Assembly (NCBI GenBank): GCA_000403295.2
Contig: KE159610.1
Location: 725,387 to 789,386, forward strand
Direction of reading: 5' to 3'
Source of the DNA: Lachnospiraceae bacterium M18-1
GTDB lineage: Bacteria > Bacillota > Clostridia > Lachnospirales > Lachnospiraceae
Length of the DNA: 64,000 bases
Both the position numbers and the translations under genes were made by a program. Position 1 is the stretch's first letter, and the number at the start of each line of letters is the position of its first letter. The notes beneath the pieces were generated by a model. The model was given only the letters and a program-made list of their open reading frames with translations, searched no databases and had not been told where the DNA came from. Positions 17,231 through 26,212 of the stretch are shown here, piece by piece.

Positions 17231-18670
17231 TTACCTAGTACTAGATTCTTCCTGACGCTTGTTCAGATCCGCGCGGATCTCCGGATATCTCTTATCCAGG
17301 TCATAAGGGATCATGACCACGATAGCCAGGACTGTAGACACCAGTGACAATCCGCCGAACGCGAAGTTAATGGCGGTCTGTGTCTTCGGAAATAATTCCG
17401 CCAGATTCTGTCCTGCCTTCAATGCGGCATCCATTGCCTCGGAGTCATACGCTCCCCATACCAGAAGCGCGGATACGATGGCCGATGCGGATGCGCTGGA
17501 CAGCTTGTTCACAAAGCCGGAGAGAGCGTTCTGGGTTCCTCCCAGGTTCCGTCCGCACTGCCATTCCGTGTAGTCGTAAATATCTGGCATCATGGAGAAG
17601 AACATACTGGAGCGGAAGCCGAAGCCCAGTCCGATCAATGCCAGGGACAGGGTTGCTATCGTACCGTTGGAGGTAAAGAACAGGATCGCGTAGCCGATCA
17701 CGTCAACGATCGCGCCGAACTGCATTAGCTTTACCTTGTGGATCCCGCGTCCGTTCAGGTATGCCGCAAGGATCATCGTCGGGATTGCCAGGATCGTCAG
17801 CAGGGACAGGGCCAGCGGCATGGAGCTTTGATCGCATACAATGTAATTATAGTAGTACTGCATTGCCCCGTACATTCCAAGGTAACCCAGGAACAGGAAG
17901 AACACGAGGAGCAGAAGCATGATGTAATACTTATTTTTGAAGACTGCGCCCAGATCCTGCAGGATGGAGGATTTTGCCACGGTCTTGGACGGCGGGTTGA
18001 TCTCTGCCGTATTGAATACGCACAGGCACATGATGGCAATGACCATCAGGCCGAGCACGATATTGGTGTTCCGGTAGCCTGTCGCCAGCGCCGCGCCGGT
18101 CGCATCCTCGGAGCCTGCAAAATAGTAAACCATCGGGATAACGAACAGGGAGGAGGTCAAGGATCCCAGGTTCGAAAATACGGTACGCGTGGTCGCGATC
18201 TTGGTACGCTCTGTCGGAGACGGAGACAGTGCGGAAACGATGGGCGCCATGGGGATATTGACCAGGGTATATCCAAAGGAAAAAATCACGTAGGTCACAT
18301 AAGCCCAGGCCAGCTTCGCGCCTGCGCTCCATCCGGTGGGAACGGAGAACAGCAGTACCATGCCGATCGCCAGAACCGGCGCACCGCACAGCATCCATGG
18401 GCGGTAACGGCCCATCTTCGTATCTGTACGGTCGATCAGCGAACCTACCATGTAGTCTGTAAATGCATCAATAAACTTTGTAACAACGAACATAAATCCA
18501 ACTGCAAAAGCGTCGATACCCGCGCAGTTTGTATAGTAAAACAACAGATAGGTATTTGCCAGCAGGTATGCCAGGTTGCAGGCATAATCGCTGATACCAA
18601 ATCCAATACGCTGCCTCCACTTAAAGGCGGTCGTCTCATAATAGCTCTGTTCATGTTTTAATATTTGCAT
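17231..18670 (-). CDS. GPH-family (MelB-like) glycoside:cation symporter
   Basis: 479 residues and 12 predicted helices. The N-terminal FKWRQRIGFGISDYACNLAY, the loop KFIDAFTDYMVGSLIDRTDT and KMGRYRPWMLCGAP are the GPH hallmarks (the MelB cation-site region and the R-x-R-P-W loop). It imports a glycoside or other sugar with Na+ or H+. It is the first gene of the symporter-nucleoside hydrolase-GH78-like run. A CcpA/LacI-like palindrome lies just upstream, and an AraC regulator gene precedes it on the same strand. The substrate is probably whatever the following hydrolase cleaves. Confidence 0.9.
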   Translation of the reverse strand: MQILKHEQSYYETTAFKWRQRIGFGISDYACNLAYLLANTYLLFYYTNCAGIDAFAVGFMFVVTKFIDAFTDYMVGSLIDRTDTKMGRYRPWMLCGAPVLAIGMVLLFSVPTGWSAGAKLAWAYVTYVIFSFGYTLVNIPMAPIVSALSPSPTERTKIATTRTVFSNLGSLTSSLFVIPMVYYFAGSEDATGAALATGYRNTNIVLGLMVIAIMCLCVFNTAEINPPSKTVAKSSILQDLGAVFKNKYYIMLLLLVFFLFLGYLGMYGAMQYYYNYIVCDQSSMPLALSLLTILAIPTMILAAYLNGRGIHKVKLMQFGAIVDVIGYAILFFTSNGTIATLSLALIGLGFGFRSSMFFSMMPDIYDYTEWQCGRNLGGTQNALSGFVNKLSSASASAIVSALLVWGAYDSEAMDAALKAGQNLAELFPKTQTAINFAFGGLSLVSTVLAIVVMIPYDLDKRYPEIRADLNKRQEESSTR

Positions 18671-18699
18671 AATGATTATCTCCTCTTCCTTTTCATTTT

Positions 18700-18738
18700 G
18701 AAACGCGTTTCCTGATCACTTGTGATAGGTGTATTATA
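18700..18738 (-). promoter_or_regulatory. Symporter promoter with cre/LacI-like palindrome
   Basis: On the minus strand TATAAT lies at 18738-18733, and 21 bp downstream is the perfect palindrome GAAACGCGTTTC (18700-18711). A second palindrome, ATCACTTGTGAT, lies between them (18715-18726). The first resembles a catabolite-responsive element or LacI-type operator and is placed where a roadblock repressor would act. The -35 is poor, fitting AraC-type activation. Confidence 0.6.
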
Positions 18739-18875
18739 GCTTCTGTGAGAGGATATCTATATCATTATTTCGACATTTATATCAAAATATAAACATATTT
18801 TTACCTGTACAGCCGCGATAAAGCTCCAATTCTGGATCATAAGCCGTACAGGTACAAGTCATTCCAGCGCATTGG

Positions 18876-20066
18876 TCAGGAGCGGAACTCCTTCTCTTTA
18901 TATTGATCCCGGTACTGCTTGGGCGTCATCTTCATATACCGCTTGAACGCATTTCCAAAATGACTCTGGGAGTGGAAGCATACATAGTCGCTGATCTCCG
19001 TCAGGCTGGCCTCCGAATATTTCAGAAGATTTGCCGCCCGCTCCACACGGAACTTCTGGATATATTCCTGGATTGTCATGCCCATATCCTGACGGAATAC
19101 CCTTGAGAGATGCCCCGGGCTGATCCCGATGGCCTCTGCGATCTCTTCCAGATAGATCTTACGATTATAATTTTTATAAATGTAATCCTTGCACTGTTCC
19201 GTATAGCTGCTGGCCGCCTTTTCAGACTTCACCTCCGCGACCAGGCTTGCAAATTCGTAGATTGCTTTTCGGAAATATTCCTGCAGCTGATTTGTTTCCG
19301 CGCACCTGTCGATCCGGTTGATAAAAATATCGCTCAGACGGTAGGCCCTGGCAGGAGAGACCCCGCCCGCGATGGCCTCCCGCGTACACACGGTCACCGT
19401 GGTCACGGCCAGGTTCTTATAGTGGTTCTTTTTCCTACCGGAAAGGATTCCCGCATTTTCAAAAAGCGCATCCGCCCTCCGCCTGGCTTCCCCGGGACGG
19501 CCCTCCCGGACGCTTTCCATGGCATGGCGCTCCTCCTGGTAGGTGTGATGGTACATATCGTCGTCCAGCTTCCGCATCTCCAGGACCGTATCCTCTTTTT
19601 CAACCTCCGCCTCCACTTCCTCCGACAGACCATTTTCCTTCAAAATCTCCTCACAGTCGAGCGGAACTCCATTTTCCAGTTCACTGATCACAGCCGCATA
19701 GGTCAGGATCCGAAAAAGGACCGTCTTCACCGGATGCTTCTTCTCCTCCCCGGCAATGCCGTAAGCCTCATAGAACCGGTTCAGACCGGCATAATCCAAG
19801 TCCTCCGTACAGACCGGGCCTGCCAGATAAAAGCCATTCTTTCCTTTTACGCAGATAAAAAACACGTCGTATTCATCTTTATAGACTACCGGAAGCGCCT
19901 GACTCTCACAGCGTTTGACCAGCATCTCCACAAGAGGCGGGGCACACACGAAGGGACTCTCCTGTTCTAAAAATGCACCGACACTTTCCGGTGCACTTTT
20001 CTCGTCCTCTGTATGGAATATGGGGATTCCGCAGAGTAATTCTATTTTTTCCATCAATTGAGACAT
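18876..20066 (-). CDS. AraC-family transcriptional regulator with N-terminal sensor domain
   Basis: 396 residues. The C-terminal ~100 residues hold two helix-turn-helix motifs: IAEAIGISPGHLSRVFRQDM and LTEISDYVCFHSQSHFGNAF, ending MTPKQYRDQYKEKE, typical AraC/XylS. The N-terminal ~150 residues (start MSQLMEKIELLCGIPIFHTE) resemble the PocR/GAF-like sensor part of Lachnospiraceae AraC proteins; the middle is helical and acidic. Start 20066 has GGAGG six bases upstream. It is encoded immediately before the symporter on the same strand (205 bp gap with a promoter), so it most likely activates that operon in response to its sugar. Confidence 0.9.
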   Translation of the reverse strand: MSQLMEKIELLCGIPIFHTEDEKSAPESVGAFLEQESPFVCAPPLVEMLVKRCESQALPVVYKDEYDVFFICVKGKNGFYLAGPVCTEDLDYAGLNRFYEAYGIAGEEKKHPVKTVLFRILTYAAVISELENGVPLDCEEILKENGLSEEVEAEVEKEDTVLEMRKLDDDMYHHTYQEERHAMESVREGRPGEARRRADALFENAGILSGRKKNHYKNLAVTTVTVCTREAIAGGVSPARAYRLSDIFINRIDRCAETNQLQEYFRKAIYEFASLVAEVKSEKAASSYTEQCKDYIYKNYNRKIYLEEIAEAIGISPGHLSRVFRQDMGMTIQEYIQKFRVERAANLLKYSEASLTEISDYVCFHSQSHFGNAFKRYMKMTPKQYRDQYKEKEFRS

Positions 20067-20129
20067 TACAATCCTCCTGCGCAGGCCGTATGCCGCGCGG
20101 CATGCACACGGCAGCATGAACAGTATTGA

Positions 20130-20242
20130 TCAACGGTTCTTCTGATAGATCTCCGTAAGTTCCTGCATCCGGCCGATAATTTTCTCATCCAGGATCTCTT
20201 CATCAAGTTCACGGTTTCCTCTGGGTGTTTATTTCTTGCCAT
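20130..20242 (-). pseudogene. Possible TetR-type regulator stub
   Basis: Begins MARNKHPEETVNL, a start typical of TetR proteins, but the helix-turn-helix does not follow. After about 13 codons the better coding frame shifts and reads ELDEEILDEKIIGRMQELTE before a stop at 20130-20132. Reading straight on in the first frame gives an Arg-rich, unlikely sequence. It may be the two ends of a regulator joined by an internal deletion. It is too short for confidence. Confidence 0.3.
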
Positions 20243-20311
20243 AATCTCATCTCCACACATAGAAAGTACATCATTTCCAATCTTGTCTTTACCTTATCAC
20301 AAAAAAGGAGA

Positions 20312-21673
20312 TCAGTCAAAATCCCTGGTAATATTTTTCAGCCATTGATAGCTTTTATAATGCTTATATACAAACGGCAGCTTTACAAATTCATCCAGAT
20401 AGATCAGGAAATACACCCACATGGGCGGGAGCTTAAGCAGAAACGCACTGATAAATCCCAGCGGCACCGCAAACAGCCACATATCGATCACATCACAGAT
20501 AAATCCCCACCTGGAGTCTCCGCCCGCTCGGAAGATTCCGCAGATGATCGTGCTGTTCATGGCCTGCCCCAGGACCGAATACATATTAATGAACAGCATG
20601 ATATTCAGATATCCCTGTGCCACGGCGCTTAAATCTGCCATATTCATAAACAGCGGCCGCAGCAGGAAGATCAAAGCGCCGCCTGCAATCCCGCTGGCAA
20701 ATGTGATCCAGCAGAAACGGGACGCATCCTCCTTAACCGTCTCCATCTGTCCTGCCCCAATGGCCTTTCCCAGCAGGATAGCCCCCGCATTGGCGATCCC
20801 GAAGCAGACCACTGTCCCAAGGTTTTTGGCCACAACAGCCACCGCGTTGGCCGCTACCATGTCGCTGCCCAGATGTCCCATGATCACCGAGTACATGGAG
20901 AAGCCGACTCCCCAGGAGACCTCATTTCCAAAGGCGGGAAGGGAATATTTCATAAAATCCTGAAACAGCACTTGATGATGCTCCAGCAGGATCCGCGGCC
21001 GGAAACGGATCGTCTCGAACCGGCAGGCATCTGCCAGGCAGATGAGCAGCTCAACGCCCCGCGCAGTCGTCGTCGCAAGCGCTACTCCAAGAATCCCCAT
21101 TTTCGGCAGCCCGAACAGGCCGAAAATGAACACGGCATTGAGGATGATATTCAGCCCCAGGGCAGATCCGTTGGTGACGGTCGCGAACACCACCCGCTCG
21201 ATGGAGCGCATGGTACACAGATACACCTGGGAAATGCTCATGAACAGGTAGGAGATCCCGACAATCCTCAGATAGGACATTCCCGTCTCAATGAGCTCCG
21301 GATCGGATGTAAAGACCAACATCAGGAGCTTCGGGAAAAAGCAGGCCAGTACAAAAAAGAGAAAGGAAACCAGGATGGACAGCTTCATACCGATCCCCAT
21401 GATCTTTTCAATCGTCCGTGTGTCCTTCCTCCCCCAATACTGGGCGGCCAGCATGCCGATCCCGGAGGAGATGCCGGAATAAACAAGGTTTAGGATAAAC
21501 ATGATCTGGCTTGCCAGGGAACCGGCGGAAAGTGCAGTCTGGCTCACCCAGCCCAGCATGATCACGTCTGCTGAGCCGACGGCCGTGGTGATCAGGTTCT
21601 GGCACACGATAGGAAGCGCCAGTCGGAACATGTCCTTGTAAAAAGTGGATGATTTTGTCATTGCAGTTTTCAT
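20312..21673 (-). CDS. MATE-family multidrug/metabolite exporter 1
   Basis: 453 residues and 12 predicted helices. MATE hallmarks are the N-terminal ALPIVCQNLITTAVGSADVI and the repeat-half equivalents such as LGSDMVAANAVAVVAKNLGT, GAGQMETVKEDASRFCW and ICGIFRAGGDSRWGFICD. It should act as a Na+- or H+-driven antiporter for a cationic compound. The ATG at 21673 has AGGAGAGG eight bases upstream; a TTG at 21679 is possible. It lies downstream of a second MATE gene on the same strand with a 176-bp gap, so the two could be independently expressed. The substrate is unknown. Confidence 0.9.
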   Translation of the reverse strand: MKTAMTKSSTFYKDMFRLALPIVCQNLITTAVGSADVIMLGWVSQTALSAGSLASQIMFILNLVYSGISSGIGMLAAQYWGRKDTRTIEKIMGIGMKLSILVSFLFFVLACFFPKLLMLVFTSDPELIETGMSYLRIVGISYLFMSISQVYLCTMRSIERVVFATVTNGSALGLNIILNAVFIFGLFGLPKMGILGVALATTTARGVELLICLADACRFETIRFRPRILLEHHQVLFQDFMKYSLPAFGNEVSWGVGFSMYSVIMGHLGSDMVAANAVAVVAKNLGTVVCFGIANAGAILLGKAIGAGQMETVKEDASRFCWITFASGIAGGALIFLLRPLFMNMADLSAVAQGYLNIMLFINMYSVLGQAMNSTIICGIFRAGGDSRWGFICDVIDMWLFAVPLGFISAFLLKLPPMWVYFLIYLDEFVKLPFVYKHYKSYQWLKNITRDFD

Positions 21674-21849
21674 AAGCAAAGCCTCTCCTAAGCCCCGGGA
21701 AGCTCCTGTGCGGCAATTGTGCCGGACTGCTGGGAACGCTCCTCGGAAATTTTTAATAGTATAACGGATATGCGTGGAAATGTCTTACGGAATCTCAAGA
21801 AAAAACTACAATATTATGACTTCACCCAACACATAAGCGCGCATGGTGA

Positions 21850-23220
21850 TCAATCAGGGGGTGACATGTCACGCAGCCCTTTCATCATCCGGTTCAGGAT
21901 CACGGTGCTGATCCCTGCCAGCATCAGTTCCGCCGCAAATGCCCCATACGCAATCCCATAGATCCCAAACATCCCATTCAGGATCAACGTCGCCGGAATC
22001 TCAAATACGATCTTGCGCAGGATTGCAAACACCAGGGAGATCCTCCCCTTCCCCACACTCTGGAATACACCGATTCCCAGAAAATCGATCACCAGAAATA
22101 CAATACAGAGACTGAGCGCCCTCAGAAAAATCGCCCCATACCGTACAATCTCCGGATTGCTGATAAAAATCCGGATCAGCCCGGCCGCATAGATCCACCC
22201 GAACGCCGCCACAGCTGCCAGACAGGGGATCAAGAGCCTTCTCACAAACCGAATCGTATCATCCATCCGCCGGTAATTTCCGCTGGAATAGGAATATCCC
22301 ACCAGAGGCATGATCCCCTGTGTCCCGCCCAGCGCGATCTGCATGGGAATCATATAGATCTTCTGTGCAATGCCGATGGCCGCCACCGCTTCCGTCCCAT
22401 AGCCGGACATCAGATTGTTCAGGATCGTCATCCCGGTCACATTGAGCAGGTTTTGGATGGATGCAGGAACCCCCACCCCACAGATGCCCGTCACGATTTC
22501 TCGTTTCAAGGTAAAATCCTTCGGCTTCACACTGATAAACGTGCGTCCCCTTTTTACATACAGCAGCACAAAAAAATAGCCGCAGGCCGTGCAGTTCGAA
22601 AGAAAGGTCGCCAGCCCCGCTCCGGCTGCTCCCATACCGAGCCCCCAGGGCATGATGAAGATCGGATCCAGGATCATATTTAAAATGCATCCGCTCATAG
22701 TTCCGATACTGGCGTGAAATGCGGCGCCCTCCGAGCGCACAAAATACGCCATCACCACATTCAGGATCGAAGGCGCCGCGCCGCAGATGACTGTCCATTT
22801 CATATAGGCCGCCGTGGCGTCCATGGAAGCCGCGTCCGCTCCCAGAAGATGCAGCATCGGCGTCCGGAAGAACAGGCAGAGCATGGAAATGAACAGCCCT
22901 CCCGCCAGAGAACAATAGAACCCGAAAGCCGCGCTTTTTCTCACAGTGTCAAAATCCTTCCGCCCCAGGGCCCGGCTCATCATGCTGGAGCTGCCCACGC
23001 CGAACAGGTTGCTGACCGCGTTAAAGGACAGCATGACGGGCGCCGCCAGAGTCACGGCTGCATTCTGCAGCGGATCGTTCAGCCTTCCGACAAAATACGT
23101 ATCAGCCAGGCTGTAAATGACCATGACAAGAGAACTGAGCACCGTCGGGACCATCAGTTTTTTTGCCGCTTTTGGAATCGGCATATCTTCAAAAATTGCT
23201 TTGTTTTCGATTTGGCTCAT
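21850..23220 (-). CDS. MATE-family exporter 2
   Basis: 456 residues with 12 predicted helices and clear MATE features: PTVLSSLVMVIYSLADTYFV at the start, VGSSSMMSRALGRKDFDTVR, and in the second half TGMTILNNLMSGYGTEAVAA and GTQGIMPLVGYSYSSGNYRR. This is the DinF/NorM-like subgroup common in Clostridia. The start MSQIENK at 23220 has GGAG seven bases upstream; an in-frame ATG at 23232 lacks a ribosome site. It is only distantly similar to MATE 1, so this is not a recent duplication. The upstream flank carries a full copy of the palindromic repeat element. Confidence 0.9.
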   Translation of the reverse strand: MSQIENKAIFEDMPIPKAAKKLMVPTVLSSLVMVIYSLADTYFVGRLNDPLQNAAVTLAAPVMLSFNAVSNLFGVGSSSMMSRALGRKDFDTVRKSAAFGFYCSLAGGLFISMLCLFFRTPMLHLLGADAASMDATAAYMKWTVICGAAPSILNVVMAYFVRSEGAAFHASIGTMSGCILNMILDPIFIMPWGLGMGAAGAGLATFLSNCTACGYFFVLLYVKRGRTFISVKPKDFTLKREIVTGICGVGVPASIQNLLNVTGMTILNNLMSGYGTEAVAAIGIAQKIYMIPMQIALGGTQGIMPLVGYSYSSGNYRRMDDTIRFVRRLLIPCLAAVAAFGWIYAAGLIRIFISNPEIVRYGAIFLRALSLCIVFLVIDFLGIGVFQSVGKGRISLVFAILRKIVFEIPATLILNGMFGIYGIAYGAFAAELMLAGISTVILNRMMKGLRDMSPPD

Positions 23221-23321
23221 CTTCTTCTCCATCTCAAACTGTTTGATACGTCTGATTATACCGCTAAATTCTGTGTACCGTCAACTTTTATCTAAACTGG
23301 AATTATTTCAGAAGAAACTCT

Positions 23322-23469
23322 GTTACTGTTCACACGGTGTCGTGCACTCGCTGCACGGCATCCGGCCAATTCAGTGATGGGGCGGGCATCCAGCCCCTCG
23401 CCGGCAGGCGACTTTTCAATGGGCTGGATGCCGTTACTGTGAGCACCCGGCCAGGGTGTGAACAGTAAC
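23322..23469 (-). repeat. 148-bp MITE-like palindromic element, copy A
   Basis: Bounded by a perfect 14-bp terminal inverted repeat (GTTACTGTTCACAC at 23322, GTGTGAACAGTAAC ending 23469). Inside are GCCGTGCAGC-type and GCATCCAGCCC-type sub-palindromes. The sequence is nearly identical, in opposite orientation, to the copies at 47966 and 56409. No open frame for a transposase is present, so it would be non-autonomous. Confidence 0.9.
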
Positions 23470-23486
23470 GAAACTCTCTGTCACTG

Positions 23487-23513
23487 GAGCACCCAAAGGG
23501 GGTGAACAGTAAC
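23487..23513. repeat. Fragment of the MITE-like element
   Basis: The 27 bases from GAGCACCCAAAGGGGGTGAA to AGTAAC resemble the terminal 38-bp subpalindrome at the end of copy A (23432-23469) and the short element at 16108. It lies 18 bp beyond copy A, suggesting tandem or nested insertion. Confidence 0.6.
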
Positions 23514-23702
23514 AACTCTCTTTTTTGTGCAAGATTAGAGAGGAAGAAAGCGTCCGTCTGCAAACGGCTTATCAATCCTGATGACTGTAATCCGAAATGT
23601 GTAATGGGATATACTTTTACGTTGGATGGCGAGCAGTATCAGAAATGCCGTTACATGGCGTTTCAGCCTGCATCGGAACTACTTTGTAAACACAATTTTT
23701 GA
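23502..23702 (+). pseudogene. Unrecognised Cys-containing ORF fragment
   Basis: A 66-codon frame whose first codons lie in repeat sequence. From about residue 13 it reads ERKKASVCKRLINPDDCNPKC and then GYTFTLDGEQYQKCRYMAFQ, which looks protein-like with regularly spaced cysteines. It matches nothing I recognise. It probably represents the tail of a lost gene, since no ribosome site precedes it. Confidence 0.25.
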
Positions 23703-23777
23703 GCCTCGTCACTCATATAGGAACACAATTTTTCGTAATTCTATACCCATTCCTAAATCCAAGCTTACCTTCCCTTA

Positions 23778-24565
23778 TTATTCATCAAGCATCAGTTTTC
23801 CTTTTTTGGCTTTTGCTTTCAAACGAGCCATCTGCTCTTTTTCTATCTGTTGGATACTCTTTTCTGGAGTAGGTAAATTCTCAGGCATCGTCCCGCCAAT
23901 TTTTTCTATTGCAGTCCGCACCTCTCTCCCCACAGAATAATGAACCGACGTTGCCGTTTTTGCATTATCAACCTCATCTTTTCGCAATTTTTCTTCTGTC
24001 TGGGATATACGAAACAGATTGGCAATCAATTCCGTACTACCCATGTAATCAAGAATTTTCTGTCCAACTTCCAATCCCTTTTTTGTATGAATATCATCTA
24101 CATCTAAACCACCATACAATCCCATATAACCAGCATTCTGTTAATATCTCCACGCACAACAAGTCTTCGATTATCCTCGCTTAACTCATTAAAATGATCT
24201 GCTACCTCTTGACGATACGTCTGGATTGCAAAATATGTCTGTCCCAAAGCAATCACTTCTTTCCGTGGGTCTCCATTCTGCACAATCAAATAACAGGCAT
24301 ATCTGGTCAGCTCATAATCCTTTACAGGCTTATTCGTTACTCCTGCTTCCACGATTTTGCTGACCTCAGCAAAATCGTGAGAAATATCATGTCCACTATT
24401 CTCACAGGCAATCATTGCTCTTTTTATCACACCAGTAAAATTTCTCCATTGAGTATAATCTAAAGCAACCGCAAGTTCTCTTGCACTCCAAAATTCCGAA
24501 CCGTCCTCATGAATCTGTTTGATATCTTCAAACCGCTTATATTCTTCTGCAATCAGTCTCTTCAT
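23778..24565 (-). pseudogene. dinD: dinD (DNA-damage-inducible protein D), internal deletion and frameshift
   Basis: The first ~143 codons (start 24565) match DinD: YKRFEDIKQIHEDGSEFWSA, LDYTQWRNFTGVIKRAMIAC, then ELTRYACYLIVQNGDPRKE and LSEDNRRLVVRGDIN. The family then expects about 25 residues leading to QNAGYMGLYGGLD. Here the frame jumps straight from RGDIN into NAGYMGLYGG one base out of phase, so reading stops shortly after. The second frame continues as family-like GLYGGLDVDDIHTKKG and LMGSTELIAN-type sequence to GGTMPENLPTPEKSIQQIEK and stops at 23778. One deletion with a phase change accounts for both pieces. Confidence 0.85.
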
Positions 24566-24859
24566 ATACAATCCCCTTTTGTCGCAAAACATCTATTATG
24601 CTCTAAATACTTCTCCAGCCTCTTTTTCCGGTTACCCTCTTCATCTTCCACGAACACAAAATGCTTATAAAACTGCCGAAAATAAAGGATTTCTAGATAT
24701 GTTTCCTTTGTATCCACACCACACATTCTGTGTGCATTGAGCGGGGAAAACAATCCATATATAAAGCAGTTTTTAGAGGAAGAATTGCAGAAAAGCCCCT
24801 AACAATGTTCTATGGCACACTTTGGAGTTAATTGTGTAAGTGATGCGAAGCCGTATTGA

Positions 24860-24900
24860 AAAAGACAGGCTGCGCCTCTCAAAAAAGCGCAGCCTGTTTT
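24860..24900 (-). terminator. Terminator of the DUF134-NifX gene
   Basis: An 11-bp perfect stem (ACAGGCTGCGC at 24865-24875, GCGCAGCCTGT at 24887-24897) is followed on the minus strand by CTTTTTC. It starts 9 bases after the stop codon at 24906. A strong intrinsic terminator. Confidence 0.9.
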
Positions 24901-24905
24901 CTCAA

Positions 24906-25703
24906 TTAATTGCCCCCGCAGCCATGCTTATTCTGCCCGCAATGGCCCTGGCAATGGTGCCCTTCCTCGTGGCCGTGTCCGTGATGACCGCACTGGACAT
25001 CCGGATTGTAAGCAAGGTCTCCTGCCAGAAATGCTCTGACCGCATCGTCTGCATTGCCTGTAACGCCTCCATAAAGTTTGATCCCTGCTTCCGCCAGCGC
25101 AGCCTGCGCGCCGTAGCCGATCCCGCCGCAGATCAGGGTGTCCACCTCCATGCCGCCCAAAAGACCGGAAAGCGCGCCGTGTCCGCTGCCGTTAGTATCG
25201 ATCACCTGCTCCCTGGTAATCTGGCCGTCCGCCACATCATAAACCTTAAACTGCTCTGTGTGTCCAAAATGCTGAAATACATCTCCATTTTCAAATGTAA
25301 CTGCAATCCTCATCTCGCCTGCTCCTTTCATCTGCACGTCCGGATTTTGATCCGTACCGTCTATTTTTTCACAATGCTTACGACATTTTTTCTGACAAAA
25401 ATGATCTGCCGAACCATCGCAGACCCGGTAATTCCCACCCCCGATCAAAAGCGGCTTTCCATGGACAATGCTGTCCGCAATCTTCTCTCTGGCGGCTTCG
25501 TATATCTCTGTCACCGTAGTTCTGGAGATATCCATCTGCCTGGCGCACTGCTCGTGAGTCAGCTTCTCCAGGTCGATCAGGCGGATCACCTCATACTCGT
25601 CTACTGTCAGGATCACCTGCTCCCCGCAGGATATACCCTCCGGGATAAAGCTGTCATAAGCCGGTTCCGTGCAGATTCTTCTGCACCTGCTTGGTCTTGC
25701 CAT
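24906..25703 (-). CDS. DUF134-NifX/NafY fusion, metal-cofactor-related regulator
   Basis: 265 residues in two domains. Residues ~1-105 are DUF134: MARPSRCRRICTEPAYDSF, then VILTVDEYEVIRLIDLEKLT and a sigma-like helix-turn-helix EQCARQMDISRTTVTEIYEA. A Cys/His-rich linker (HFCQKKCRKHCEK) follows. Residues ~130-245 are the NifX/NifB-C fold (MRIAVTFENGDVFQHFGHTE, TLICGGIGYGAQAALAEAGI). The tail is His/Gly/Cys-rich (CGHHGHGHEEGHHCQGHCGQ), suggesting metal binding. Such proteins are linked to Fe-S or Mo cofactor handling, though no nitrogenase genes are here. Start 25703 has GGAGG eight bases upstream. It is a single gene with its own terminator. Confidence 0.88.
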   Translation of the reverse strand: MARPSRCRRICTEPAYDSFIPEGISCGEQVILTVDEYEVIRLIDLEKLTHEQCARQMDISRTTVTEIYEAAREKIADSIVHGKPLLIGGGNYRVCDGSADHFCQKKCRKHCEKIDGTDQNPDVQMKGAGEMRIAVTFENGDVFQHFGHTEQFKVYDVADGQITREQVIDTNGSGHGALSGLLGGMEVDTLICGGIGYGAQAALAEAGIKLYGGVTGNADDAVRAFLAGDLAYNPDVQCGHHGHGHEEGHHCQGHCGQNKHGCGGN

Positions 25704-25803
25704 CGCTCGCGCCTCCGTTTCCAGCGGAAAACTCTTCCTTACGTTTTGCACCTTGCCTGGCCGTAATCATTTCCGTCATATGTCGGAAATATCATAACAC
25801 AGA

Positions 25804-25995
25804 TTACAGAAAAAATCCAGACAATACCAATTTTTCCTTATCTATTCCTTTAGTAATAAATGCCGAATATGCTCTTCCGGGTACACGATCAGACAATAAT
25901 AATTCTTCAATATCTGCCAAATAATCTCCTTTAAATATTATTTCAAGATCAACTTTTCTCCCAGTGATTTTTTCTATATTTACGAACCAAAGCAA
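25804..25995 (-). CDS. Unrecognised small ORF, possibly a fragment
   Basis: A 63-codon frame reading MLWFVNIEKITGRKVDLEII, then DIEELLLSDRVPGRAYSAFI and ending KEKLVLSGFFL. Composition is plausible for a folded protein, and it would sit near the DUF134 gene promoter region. I recognise no family, and there is no good ribosome site before the first ATG. It may be the C-terminal tail of a decayed gene, as its neighbour at 26082 clearly is. Confidence 0.25.
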   Translation of the reverse strand: MLWFVNIEKITGRKVDLEIIFKGDYLADIEELLLSDRVPGRAYSAFITKGIDKEKLVLSGFFL

Positions 25996-26081
25996 TTTTT
26001 TTGTTTACTCCAGCATCTTCTTGCATGTCAACTATTTAGTTTACAAATCCACTTTAAAATTGCATTGTAAACTCTAAACTA

Positions 26082-26199
26082 TCATTTCCTTCCCAGATAT
26101 CGGCAAACCTTTTTCTGATACTCTAAATATTCCTCTCCAAATACTTCCGCCCAAAATCCCTCTTCCACATACACGATCTGCAAATAGCAGTAGCCATAT
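26082..26199 (-). pseudogene. Isoprenylcysteine-methyltransferase-type protein, C-terminal tail
   Basis: About 36 codons on the minus strand read YGYCYLQIVYVEEGFWAEVF and then GEEYLEYQKKVCRYLGRK before a stop at 26082-26084. The E-x(n)-FGEEY-x-x-Y-x-K-x-V pattern is the conserved end of ICMT/PEMT-like membrane methyltransferases. All upstream membrane helices are missing; the frame meets the uracil permease stop at 26213. It is a deletion remnant. Confidence 0.6.
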
Positions 26200-26212
26200 G
26201 TCTAATCCGGTG

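Noticed and set aside
23502-23702. Functional Cys-rich gene
   Set aside because: The first codons lie in repeat DNA and there is no ribosome site; kept only as a low-confidence fragment.
24562-24753. 63-codon frame upstream of dinD reading YFRQFYKHFVFVEDEEGNRK
   Set aside because: Protein-like in part but overlaps the dinD start, with no ribosome site or recognisable family; possibly a gene tail, too weak to list.
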